Source: Imperialibacter sp. EC-SDR9 (GTDB lineage: Bacteria > Bacteroidota > Bacteroidia > Cytophagales > Cyclobacteriaceae). From it: 64,000 nt of DNA. Below, in pieces: positions 24,344 through 32,439 of this stretch (position 1 is its first letter; each line of letters starts with the position of its first letter). The stretch lies in assembly GCF_902498805.1 (NCBI RefSeq), contig NZ_LR701573.1:248001-312000 (forward strand). Reading direction: 5' to 3'. The notes beneath the pieces are model-generated. The model ran no database searches and had not been told where the DNA came from. It saw only the letters and a program-made list of their open reading frames with translations. The position numbers were made by a program, and so were the translations under genes.

Positions 24344-24469
24344 GTGCTTTACTTTGGTGTTAGACAAAGGTAACACGCCTCGTTCCGGCCTTTTTCGGAG
24401 AAGTGCTGTACTTTCTACAGATGTACCATTCTTTTACTTATTGCAAAAATCAGCGCTGCAGCCTTTATT

Positions 24470-24868
24470 TTAAGGGGCGGGCGGTGCGTCTTGCGGCGGT
24501 TGGAAAGGTTTGTTGAGCAGTGCTTTTATGCTTTTAATATCCTTTTCCTGCACCCCAAACCTTTTATTGACAAGAACGGGCAACATCACCGGCCCCAACG
24601 AGTAGGCGGTTGGGTTTGCCTTCTTACTTCGCATCACGCTTTCGAGAAAACCGGTGACGCCACCCAGGGATTGGTATGGCCCGTGTTGTTTGAATACCAG
24701 CACTACTTCTTCGGCTTGACCGAGTAAACGGTCGGCATATTTTAGTGTGGTAGCGTCAGCATGGTTGTCGAGGTCGTACACCTGCCATGCTGGCAACGGG
24801 CCAAAGGGGTGGCCGAAGCCGATTTGCTCCCTGGTGCCCAGCTGAATGTAAAACAGTGCTTTCGTCAT
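24470..24868 (-). CDS. Unknown 132-residue protein linked to the FG-GAP gene
   Basis: The product has no signal peptide and is probably cytoplasmic. It has an alpha/beta look: MTKALFYIQLGTREQIGFG, WQVYDLDNHAD, AEEVVLVFKQHGPY, GVTGFLESVMRSKK and VMLPVLVNKRFGVQ, ending in a Pro-rich tail (PPQDAPPAP). I recognise no family. Its ATG overlaps the stop of the upstream FG-GAP gene by four bases, so translation is coupled, although the two products likely end up in different compartments. Confidence 0.55.
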   Translation of the reverse strand: MTKALFYIQLGTREQIGFGHPFGPLPAWQVYDLDNHADATTLKYADRLLGQAEEVVLVFKQHGPYQSLGGVTGFLESVMRSKKANPTAYSLGPVMLPVLVNKRFGVQEKDIKSIKALLNKPFQPPQDAPPAP

Positions 24869-27048
24869 GGCCCTACAATGATGCGTTTGGTAATGGCCTG
24901 GCTGCCGGATCGGACCCTTAGGAAGTAGAGGCCAGTAGGAAAGTTGCCCAGGTCGATTTCCGCCGTGGCAGTGCGGCTGAATGACAGCTCCCCACTTAAT
25001 CGCTGGCCCGACACATTGTAAAGTATACCTACAGCATCAAGGTTGGTGGTTACCCGGAGCGTTCGGAGTGTTTCAAGCGGGTTTGGGTATAGGTTGACCT
25101 GAAGCTTTACTTCCTCACCGGGATTGCCCTGCTCGTTGGTGGCGATGAAGGCCAAGAGACCGCCCTGGGCAGTGCCGATGATCAATTCGTTGGCATTGTC
25201 GCCGGTGAGGTCGGCGAGGGCTGGCCACAGTCTGCGTCCGGCTTTCAGTGGCTGGGTAGCGTCGAGGGTGGCATTGTAGAGCTGGATAACGTCTGGTGCA
25301 GAAGTGTTTGGCGAGGTAAAGTCGTGAATTAGCCGCAGTCCGCCTGAGTTGTCGGCCAGGAGGAGGTCGGGCGAGCCGTTGCCGTCTTCATTGACCACCA
25401 TGGGCACGAGAAAGGTGCGGTCGGGGGTGCGGTCGATGCCCAGGTAGGCGTCGGTTTTGGTGTTGAAGCCAGGGGCGGTATTGGTGCCGCTGTTGAGCCA
25501 CAGCGAGAGACGGCCGTTGCTTTGGCCCAGGAGCAGGTCCAGTCTGCCATTGCCGTTGATGTCGTAGAAATAGGGGTAGTCGGTGGCGTTGATTTCAATG
25601 GGGAGCGGCAGGGCTGCTGAAGCGCTGAAGGTGTTGTCCTGATTGGGAATCCAGAAGATTTTGAGGCCGAAAGTATTGAGGCCATATCCTTTGAGCACCA
25701 TGTCGGCGTTACCATCACCGTTCATGTCCACCATCTGAAAGCTGAGGTTGGTGACGCCCAGCTGGCTGAGGGCCATCCAATCGGAGGTGCTTTGCTCAAA
25801 GCTGCCATTGCCTTTGTTTTGGAGCAGTGTGATGGTTGACCGGAAACTGCCGTCCAGGGCTGGCAGCCCCTTGTTCGCAATGAGCAGATCGGGTCGCCCA
25901 TCTCCGGTGGCGTCATAGGCAACGGGCACTGCATTTTCGCCCGCATCAAACATTTCATTTTGCAAAAAAGGCTCCGGAGCGGCAAAGTCAGGCGCTGCGC
26001 TGGTGCCGTTGTTGGCAAGCAGAAAGCTCGACTGCCTATAATCGAGGCCGGTCAGGTCTTCCCGGTGATTCGAGGAGAGGATCAGGTCGGCCTGGCCGTC
26101 TTTGTTGAAGTCGGCGAGAAAAATAGAGGGGAAAAAGGCACCCTGGCTTGGCGAGAAATCGGGGAGGTACAGGTTCCGCTCCACGAAGCTGGGGTCGGCA
26201 TCGGTACCCTGGTTGATCAGGTAGGTCAATCCGTCGCAGGTCTCCTGGCCAATGAGCGCATCCAGTTTCCCGTCGCCGTTGATATCGGCAACAAGGAAGG
26301 CCTTTCCTTCGATGTGCATCGTCCTGCTGGACGGGTCGGCGCAGGTAAAAGGATCGAACTGATAGTTGCCGCAGTTGCACTCAGAAAAGCCGCCCCAGCG
26401 CTGGTTAGTACGTACGTAGTCGAGACCGCAGTTGCCTGTGTTGTCTACGCTACGGTTTTCATACAGCTCGGCCGTTTGCCCGGAGCTGAAGTTGAAGGCA
26501 AGGATGTCGACATCACCGTCGCCATCGATGTCCTGAATGGAAGGGATATCGGACGGATTGACCAGGAGGTTCACGGTGTTGTTACCCGACTTTGTGAAGA
26601 GCGGATCTTCGGTGAGCTCCCAGGCAGGGTACTCGCCGGCGTTGGAGGTGTTAACGAAAATCCGCACACCGAACGAGGAATAGGTAAACAGGTCTTTTTG
26701 ACCGTCGCAATTGTAGTCGACCAGAATGATCCAGTTCTCAAGGTCGGATGGGAAAAACTGAGCAAGGTCGGGCTGGTACACATGCTGCCCGGCTTCGGTA
26801 GTGAACACTTTAATAACGTCGCCGGCCCGGTCGAAAACGACGAGGTCTTCGTCGCCATCGGCATTGGCATCAAACATAAAAAACTGCCCGGAGTGCATGC
26901 CACCAGCGAAGGGCTGGCGCAGCTGAATGCCAATGGTGGACAGCGTGAGATCCTCCGTCGACCGGAATACAGGGATGTCCTGGGCGGTGACAGTTTCTGC
27001 CAGGGTTAAAATGGCAATGAGTATGATATGGAGAAGGCTGAGGCGCAA
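24865..27048 (-). CDS. Secreted FG-GAP/VCBS repeat protein with T9SS-type C-terminal sorting tail
   Basis: 727 residues with a signal peptide ending near ETVTAQD (residue 23). At least nine calcium-loop repeats of FG-GAP/VCBS type are visible: DANADGDEDLVVFD, DYNCDGQKDLF, DIDGDGDVDIL, DINGDGKLDAL, DFNKDGQADLIL, DATGDGRPDLLI, DMNGDGNADMV, DINGNGRLDLLL and DLTGDNANELIIG. They probably form a beta-propeller. The last 80 residues (LYPNPLETLRTLRV, GLYFLRVRSG, KRIIVGP) match the type A sorting domain exported by the type IX secretion system. It is likely released or held on the cell surface. Ligand or substrate is unknown. Upstream DNA (27049-28590) is repeat-rich. Confidence 0.85.
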   Translation of the reverse strand: MRLSLLHIILIAILTLAETVTAQDIPVFRSTEDLTLSTIGIQLRQPFAGGMHSGQFFMFDANADGDEDLVVFDRAGDVIKVFTTEAGQHVYQPDLAQFFPSDLENWIILVDYNCDGQKDLFTYSSFGVRIFVNTSNAGEYPAWELTEDPLFTKSGNNTVNLLVNPSDIPSIQDIDGDGDVDILAFNFSSGQTAELYENRSVDNTGNCGLDYVRTNQRWGGFSECNCGNYQFDPFTCADPSSRTMHIEGKAFLVADINGDGKLDALIGQETCDGLTYLINQGTDADPSFVERNLYLPDFSPSQGAFFPSIFLADFNKDGQADLILSSNHREDLTGLDYRQSSFLLANNGTSAAPDFAAPEPFLQNEMFDAGENAVPVAYDATGDGRPDLLIANKGLPALDGSFRSTITLLQNKGNGSFEQSTSDWMALSQLGVTNLSFQMVDMNGDGNADMVLKGYGLNTFGLKIFWIPNQDNTFSASAALPLPIEINATDYPYFYDINGNGRLDLLLGQSNGRLSLWLNSGTNTAPGFNTKTDAYLGIDRTPDRTFLVPMVVNEDGNGSPDLLLADNSGGLRLIHDFTSPNTSAPDVIQLYNATLDATQPLKAGRRLWPALADLTGDNANELIIGTAQGGLLAFIATNEQGNPGEEVKLQVNLYPNPLETLRTLRVTTNLDAVGILYNVSGQRLSGELSFSRTATAEIDLGNFPTGLYFLRVRSGSQAITKRIIVGP

Positions 27049-27337
27049 AAGGGTTTTGAGTGAGTTTGCTTTTGGTTAAGACAAAAATGGGGAGGAATTA
27101 GTTTTAAAAGAAAGGGAGGGGTGGGAAAGTGGGAGGCAGGTATGTGGACGATCAGACGTTCGGATATTCAGACACTCAGATGTTCGGACGTTCGGATAGG
27201 AGGCGGAAGACCGAAGACAGGAGCTGGAAGGAGGCGTCGGTACGGCAAGGGGCCAGTAGCGTTGGAGCCGTCAGCCGCCCACCTACGCTGAGGGTTACGG
27301 TGGGCGAGCGATGGTGGTAAAATGATGCCCCGTACAA

Positions 27338-28440
27338 GGGTAAAACGCTCTTTCAGGATCCTCTGCGAGAGACCCCATCCGAACAAGGGTAAAACGCCCT
27401 TTTCAGGGTCCTCTGCGAGAGACCTCAAAAGGAGTTTTGTTGGCTAGAGGCTGTACCGACACCTGCAAGCCATGATAACAAAAGGATGGCGGTGAGGCCC
27501 CATCCAGAAAAAGGTGCGTGAAGACATGGCACCTGAACCATCAGTTTGGTGGCCACGAAGTCCCAAAGGTGACCCGGTGTCTGACGGCACTTGCAGCGTG
27601 GCTAGTGGCCGTACCGACACCTGCAAGCAAGCCCTGAAGGGGCGTAATCAAAACAGGATGGCGGTGGAGCCCCATCCTGACAAGGGTAAAACGCTCTTTC
27701 AGGGTCCTCTGCGAGAGACCCCAAAAGGAGGTGAGTGGTTTGTGCATTCTTTGTGTCTTAGTGGCGATGAAGTCCCGTCGTCGAGTCTGATGAGCGTTGT
27801 GGTGGTCGATCCCCGTTTTGGAGACTGAAGCCCCTAAAGCCGGGCGCCGTTAAACGGGCACCCCTACCTGCCAGCCCTGAAGGGGCGTGATAACAAAAGG
27901 ATGGCGGTGAGGCCCCATCCAGAAAAAGGTGCGTGAAGACACGGCACCTGAACCATCAGTTTGGTGGCCACGAAGAATTAAAGGTGCAAAGGTTGGTAAC
28001 CCGGTGTTTGATGGCTCTTTCAGGAGTGGCTAGTGGCCGTACCGACACTTGCAAGCCCTGAGCCGGGCACCCCTGTAGGGGCGTGATATCAAAAGGATGG
28101 CGGTGGAGCCCCATCCGCACAAGGGTGAAACGCTCTTTCAGGGTCCTCTGCGAGAGACCCCAAAAGGCGTTTTGTTCCATCCGTACAAGGTGCGTGAAGA
28201 CATGGCACCTTAACGACCACGACCATTTCTGGAGCCACGAAGACACGAAGGTTGGTAACCCGGCGTTTGACGGCACTTGCAGCGTGCCTAAGGCAGCAAG
28301 CCCTGAAAGGGCGTAATCAAAACAGGATGGTGGTGAAGCCCCATCCAAACCATGGTAAAACGCCCTTTCAGAGTCCTCTGCGAGAGACCCCAAAAGGCGT
28401 TTTGTTATATCCGTACAAGGTGCGTTGAGACCCGGGAGTC
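27338..28440. repeat. REP-like array with at least five hairpin copies in the 27049-28590 gene-free stretch
   Basis: The core unit, AAAACGCYCTTTCAGGGTCC then TCTGCGAGAGACCCCAAAAG and GCGTTTT, folds as an outer stem (AAAACGCC/GGCGTTTT) and an inner stem closed by GCG. Copies: 27342-27376 (3' arm lost), 27391-27438, 27688-27730, 28127-28173 and 28357-28403. Between them lie further shared blocks: GGATGGCGGTGGAGCCCCAT, AAGGTGCGTGAAGACATGGC, CAGTTTGGTGGCCACGAAG and GGCTAGTGGCCGTACCGACA, giving longer irregular units. Frames of 68-184 codons here come from repetition and are not credible genes. 27049-27337 holds a run of TTCGGA(C/T)-like short repeats near 27155-27200 and nothing else I can name. 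Confidence 0.8.
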
Positions 28441-28590
28441 CAACGTCAATTCGAATCCTCAATTCCTCAGCTTTCAACTCCTCTTTTCTACATATCCCCC
28501 TAAAATTCACCCCAGTCCGATGGGTTGTATTGTGCTGGCTTTACGTCCTTTAAGTGTTGTAGAACACACAGGCAGAAGAAGGAGGAAAGA

Positions 28591-29100
28591 ATGAAGAGGA
28601 CGGTATTGGTCTTTCTGTGTTTGCTGTCCGTTGAGGTTTGGGGGCAGCAGGACAGAGTATTTGAGCAAATTGATGAACAGTTGTGGATACCCTATATCAA
28701 GGCCTACAATGAGTTTAACACCCGGGCCTTCATGGCTTTGCACACACCGGACGTAATCAGGGTGAAAAGGGAAAGTAGTCAGATCATGGTAGGTACTGCC
28801 TACCGGAAAAATGAGTACCGACGTAACTCTATTTCTCAATCGAAAGACTGGGAGAGAAACCTGGAGATTCGGTTTATTGACCGGCTGGTGGAAGGTGCCA
28901 TAGCCTATGAGGTCGGTTATTATCGTGTCAGCCTGCACAAGCCCCAAAGCCCCCCTCAGGTGCTTTACGGTATGTTTCATGCTACCCTCAAACGGGTTGA
29001 CGGGGAATGGAAAATATATATAGATGAGGATGAGGTACTTGACAACTTTTCTGATAGTCAATTCTATAAATGCCATCCTCTTCAAAGTGCGCAAAAATAA
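28591..29100 (+). CDS. Exported SnoaL/DUF4440-like (NTF2-fold) protein
   Basis: I start at the ATG at 28591, preceded by GGAGGAAAG, which gives a signal peptide MKRTVLVFLCLLSVEVWGQ. The longer frame from 28525 has no such support. The mature part fits the NTF2-like cone fold: an initial helix (PYIKAYNEFNTRAFMALHTP), DVIRVKRES, IRFIDRLVEGAIAYEVGYYR and HATLKRVDGEWKIYIDED. Members of the SnoaL/DUF4440 group are small-molecule binding or hydrolytic proteins; most exported ones have no known substrate. It stands alone between the REP array and corA. Confidence 0.7.
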   Translation: MKRTVLVFLCLLSVEVWGQQDRVFEQIDEQLWIPYIKAYNEFNTRAFMALHTPDVIRVKRESSQIMVGTAYRKNEYRRNSISQSKDWERNLEIRFIDRLVEGAIAYEVGYYRVSLHKPQSPPQVLYGMFHATLKRVDGEWKIYIDEDEVLDNFSDSQFYKCHPLQSAQK

Positions 29101-29175
29101 ATTCCTTCCGGGGGAGTAGCGACTAGCACGGATTCCAAAACGTTGGTGTAAATTAACAGCATAATTGCACCAACC

Positions 29176-30150
29176 TTGATCACACTTATACAATACAACG
29201 ACCCGGGCTACACCACGAGAGACGGGCTTAGTCCCGCCGAAGCTTCAAAGCTTTTGAAGCCCAACCACATCAACTGGTTTGATGTGGAAATCACTAATAA
29301 AATCCTGGTAGAGGACACCGCCCAGTTTTTCGGCATTCACCACCTGATGGCCGAAGATATTCAAAACCTGGAACAGCTGCCTAAGTTCGAGGTGTTTGAT
29401 AAGTACCTTTTCTTTACTCTGAAAATGCTGGTGTTTAACCCTGAGACCAATAAAATAACCCAGGAGCACCTCAGCATTGTGATGGGCGAAGACCTCATCA
29501 TCACGTTTCAGGAGGGGCTGCCCGGCGACGTGTTTGATGAGCTAAGAAACCGCATAGCACTGGCTAAGGGGCGAATCAGAAAGTACGGTGCCGACTACCT
29601 GTTTTACAACATCATCGACTCTGTGGTGGACAACTATATGACCATTATGGAGCGGTTGCGTGACAAAATAGAGAAGCTGGAAGCTGAAATTATCAAAGAC
29701 CCTTCTTTCCATGTGGTGGAGGAGATCATGGAAATCAAAAAGGAGATTAACACGCTGAGGAAATATACCTTGCCGCTGCGGGACGCACTCAATAAGATGA
29801 GGGTGGAGGGCTCTCACTTCATCCAGAAAACTTCTGTGAATTATTTTCAGGACGTTGCCGACCACATCCACTACCTGATCAGCTCGTTTGAAACTTCCCG
29901 TGAAATGCTGAAGGACATCATGGACCTGCACCTGTCCAACCTCAGCAACGACATGAACAAGGTGATGAAAACCCTGACGGTGGTGGCCGCCATTTTCATT
30001 CCGCTCACCTTTATCGCTGGGGTGTACGGCATGAATTTTAAGTACATGCCTGAGCTTGATTCGCCCTATGGCTACCCAATGCTGTGGACTTTTATGATTG
30101 TGAGCAGCGTGGTGATGGTGGTGTACATGAAACACAAAAAGTGGTTGTAA
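29176..30150 (+). CDS. corA: CorA-family magnesium/cobalt transporter
   Basis: 324 residues with the long acidic/helical cytoplasmic domain (residues 1-255, including RDKIEKLEAEIIKD) and two C-terminal membrane helices. The signature YGMNF lies in the loop after the first helix, where the family loop also has acidic residues (MPELDSPYGYP). The C-terminus is basic (MKHKKWL), as usual. CorA forms a homopentameric channel gated by cytoplasmic Mg2+. The start used is a TTG at 29176 giving MITLIQYNDPGY; no ATG or GTG fits better upstream. The lipoprotein gene follows after 27 bases and may be co-transcribed. Confidence 0.9.
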   Translation: MITLIQYNDPGYTTRDGLSPAEASKLLKPNHINWFDVEITNKILVEDTAQFFGIHHLMAEDIQNLEQLPKFEVFDKYLFFTLKMLVFNPETNKITQEHLSIVMGEDLIITFQEGLPGDVFDELRNRIALAKGRIRKYGADYLFYNIIDSVVDNYMTIMERLRDKIEKLEAEIIKDPSFHVVEEIMEIKKEINTLRKYTLPLRDALNKMRVEGSHFIQKTSVNYFQDVADHIHYLISSFETSREMLKDIMDLHLSNLSNDMNKVMKTLTVVAAIFIPLTFIAGVYGMNFKYMPELDSPYGYPMLWTFMIVSSVVMVVYMKHKKWL

Positions 30151-30177
30151 AGCGATCTATTTTAGTATCTTGAGGCC

Positions 30178-30723
30178 ATGCAATTCTTCAAAATTCTCTC
30201 CCTGGCGCTAGCGCTGTCTGTTTTTGGTTGCAAACGCCCAGCGGCAAAGCAATCAAATGCCGTTGTGGTTACCGGCACAGTATTCGAAACGCAGTCGTAC
30301 TGCGGAGGAGCTGCGCCCAGCGAGGACAGGTTGGCCCAAATGAAAATACCAAAACCACTTGCCGGGAAAGTAATCTACCTGAAGTCCGGAAAGGTCAACA
30401 ACCCGGAGGCACCAGTGGTGGCTGAGGTGACAGCGGACGAAAGAGGGGAGTTTTCGGTTAGCCTGGAACCAGGGTTTTATGTAATGGTAGATGAGAAGAG
30501 AGTGGACAAAGCCTCGTACAACTACATGATGTCCAATTTTGCTGAGAAGACAGAGAATTATACCGCTGTCGACAAGGCCTGCCTGGATAAATGGGTGGCA
30601 GAAGCCAACCTGGTGTTTGAGGTGCTGGCGGAGGCCAATGAGCCACTGAATGTTACTTTTCACAAACCGTGTTCGTGGAACTCCTTCCCCTGCGTTACCT
30701 TTATTGGTGAGCGGCCACGCTAG
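30178..30723 (+). CDS. Lipoprotein with carboxypeptidase-regulatory-like fold, unknown
   Basis: The N-terminus MQFFKILSLALALSVFGC is a lipoprotein signal with the lipid-attached Cys at 18. The mature protein begins with basic linker KRPAAKQ and then beta strands such as VVTGTVFETQSYCGGAAPSE, GKVIYLKSG and VAEVTADERGEFSVSLEPGF. This pattern (GxV, acquired change, GEFSVSLEPG) is that of carboxypeptidase regulatory-like beta sandwiches. Four Cys occur in the mature chain after the lipidated one, so disulfides are possible. No catalytic motif is visible. Its 3' end overlaps the convergent desaturase-family gene by 23 bases. Confidence 0.65.
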   Translation: MQFFKILSLALALSVFGCKRPAAKQSNAVVVTGTVFETQSYCGGAAPSEDRLAQMKIPKPLAGKVIYLKSGKVNNPEAPVVAEVTADERGEFSVSLEPGFYVMVDEKRVDKASYNYMMSNFAEKTENYTAVDKACLDKWVAEANLVFEVLAEANEPLNVTFHKPCSWNSFPCVTFIGERPR

Positions 30724-31516
30724 TTTTTTTTGATGTTTTTTCTCTGAAAAGCTTTTCGTATTTGCCGCTTTCGGTGTTCATCCATTTGTCCCAAAAGGTG
30801 AAGTACAATCCATAATTGGTGGTGAACTCCGAATGGTGCAGGCTGTGATGGGTAGCGCCAATCAGCCATTTGCCCAGCCAATGCTCATCAAAATTCTCAG
30901 GAAAAACCTCAATATCAAGATGGTTCACAACTGCACTCACCGTCATGATGACCAACATGGCAAGAATGACATAGATGTGCATGGGCAGAAACCACACAAT
31001 CAGCGGCACAATGATGGCCTGCAGCAGACTTTCCCACGGATGAAAAGAGAACGCAGTCCACGGAGAGGAAATCAGGCTTTCGTGATGCGTTTTGTGAACG
31101 GCTTTGAACAGCCCGGGCAGGTGCATAAGCCGGTGCGCCCAGTAGTAGTAGGTTTCATGTACAAACAGGGCGATGACCAAACTAACTGGCAAATACCAAT
31201 AACCGTAGGTCGACAGCTCAGTGTAAATGGTAGTTTTCCCTGCTTGCCATGCCCACAGCATGCCCACGCCAGAGAGGGCAAACACAAACGAGGTGAGGGC
31301 CGAATAAAATATTTCTTTTTTGAACTGACCTTTCTTCCAGGTGCCAGTGGAAATTTTTCTGGTGGCAAACTTCTGCCCACCCAATCGGTAGAAGACTCCA
31401 AAAAAGATAGCAGAGACGATCACATAGCGGATAAAAACGATCAGGAATAATAATAGCGTGAAACTTATTACCTCGTTGGCTTGGCTAAAGTCGATGATTT
31501 CAAGTCGTTCGTCCAT
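30701..31516 (-). CDS. Sterol desaturase / fatty acid hydroxylase family membrane enzyme
   Basis: 271 residues with four or more membrane helices and the eight-His di-iron signature: HETYYYWAHRLMHLPG (residues about 139-154), HKTHHESLISS (about 159-169) and HHSLHHSEF (about 240-248). The family uses O2 and a di-iron centre to hydroxylate or desaturate lipids such as sterols, carotenoids or fatty acyl chains. The substrate here is unknown; hydroxylation of sulfonolipid, ornithine lipid or carotenoid are options in Bacteroidota. It is transcribed alone, convergent with the lipoprotein gene and divergent from the DUF6503-like gene. Confidence 0.85.
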   Translation of the reverse strand: MDERLEIIDFSQANEVISFTLLLFLIVFIRYVIVSAIFFGVFYRLGGQKFATRKISTGTWKKGQFKKEIFYSALTSFVFALSGVGMLWAWQAGKTTIYTELSTYGYWYLPVSLVIALFVHETYYYWAHRLMHLPGLFKAVHKTHHESLISSPWTAFSFHPWESLLQAIIVPLIVWFLPMHIYVILAMLVIMTVSAVVNHLDIEVFPENFDEHWLGKWLIGATHHSLHHSEFTTNYGLYFTFWDKWMNTESGKYEKLFREKTSKKTSVAAHQ

Positions 31517-31530
31517 TGGAAGAAATACTG

Positions 31531-31569
31531 TTTGTCTGCTGCAAGACTATAACTACTTAACTAAATTTG
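31531..31569 (+). promoter_or_regulatory. Possible Bacteroidota-type promoter
   Basis: TAAATTTG at 31562-31569 matches the -7 box TAnnTTTG and lies 33 bases before the ATG of the DUF6503-like gene. TTTG at 31531-31534 could serve as the -33 box, but the 27-base spacer is longer than the usual 17-23. Confidence 0.35.
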
Positions 31570-31602
31570 ACCCAGAACGTTTCCGTTAAGAAAGAAAAAA
31601 GA

Positions 31603-32370
31603 ATGTCAAGAAACATACTAACCGTCAGCCTGATCATCACATTATATGTCACCTCATGTTCCACCAAAGTTGAACAAGCGCAGTCCAACGCCGATCCAAA
31701 GGCCCAGGAGGTCGTGGACAATGCTATCGCAAAGCATGGAGGTACTGCCTATGAATCTGTTGCGGTGGGTTTCGACTTTCGGGAAAAGCACTATACAGTA
31801 GAACGATTTCCTGACCGGTATGTCTACACCCGGTCGTGGCAGGACTCCATTGGCTATGTGGAAGATATTCTCGTCAACAGCACCCAGCTTACCCGCACGG
31901 TAGATGGCGATACCGTGGAGCTTACCGACGAGTGGGCGTTCAAATATGCCAACTCGGTAAACTCAGTACTCTATTTCGCTCTCCTGCCCTACGGCCTCAA
32001 CGACGCCGCAGTGATAAAAAAATATCTTGGACAGGTGGCTATCAAAGGCAAGCCTTACCACAAAGTGCAAATCACATTTCAGCAGGAGGGTGGTGGGAAA
32101 GACTTCGAAGATGTCTTCATTTACTGGTTCGACAAGGACACCTATCAGCTGGATTACCTGGCTTACTACTACAATACCGACGAAACCGGCATCCGCTTCC
32201 GGGAGGCGTACAACCGCCAGACGGTCGACGGCATTCTTTTCCAGGATTACATCAATTACGCACCGATCGATTCAACAATTACTGTTCACCAAACGGACGA
32301 CCAGCTTGAAAAGGGCTTGCTTAAAGAGCTGTCCAGGATAGAGAATGAGAAACTGGAGAGTTTGAAATGA
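31603..32370 (+). CDS. DUF6503-like lipoprotein
   Basis: I choose the ATG at 31603 (MSRNILTVSLIITLYVTSCS), which yields a lipoprotein signal with Cys19; the frame opens 36 bases earlier at a TTG. The mature part starts with helix AQEVVDNAIAKHGG and then a long series of antiparallel strands (VAVGFDFREKHYTVERFPD, YHKVQITFQQEGGG, FEDVFIYWFDKDTYQLDYL). This resembles LolA/LolB-like half-barrels of the DUF6503 group, common in Bacteroidota envelopes. A lipid or lipoprotein handling role is possible but unproven. A strong two-way terminator follows. Confidence 0.7.
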   Translation: MSRNILTVSLIITLYVTSCSTKVEQAQSNADPKAQEVVDNAIAKHGGTAYESVAVGFDFREKHYTVERFPDRYVYTRSWQDSIGYVEDILVNSTQLTRTVDGDTVELTDEWAFKYANSVNSVLYFALLPYGLNDAAVIKKYLGQVAIKGKPYHKVQITFQQEGGGKDFEDVFIYWFDKDTYQLDYLAYYYNTDETGIRFREAYNRQTVDGILFQDYINYAPIDSTITVHQTDDQLEKGLLKELSRIENEKLESLK

Positions 32371-32380
32371 TGATGGATAG

Positions 32381-32426
32381 CTTTTTCTAATAGCCCAGGG
32401 TTTAAACCCCGGGCTATTAGAAAAAG
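32381..32426. terminator. Bidirectional intrinsic terminator
   Basis: A nearly perfect 46-base palindrome: CTTTTTCTAATAGCCC, then GGGTTTAAACCC at the centre, then GGGCTATTAGAAAAAG. It has one mismatch near the middle. It lies between convergent genes, 10 bases after one stop and 14 bases from the other, and offers a T-rich end on both strands. Confidence 0.85.
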
Positions 32427-32439
32427 CGCCCGTTTGATC

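Noticed and set aside
25960-27009. 349-codon plus-strand frame opposite the FG-GAP gene
   Set aside because: It is antisense to a clear protein with calcium-loop repeats; GC-rich third positions open such shadows.
27338-28440. Possible CRISPR array
   Set aside because: Repeat copies are irregularly spaced (about 50-440 bases), vary in length, and the spacers themselves repeat. No cas genes are present.
27514-28510. Frames of 104, 184, 77 and 80 codons in the REP region
   Set aside because: They read through repeat units on both strands, encode the same low-complexity text in different frames, and have no signal peptide or ribosome site.
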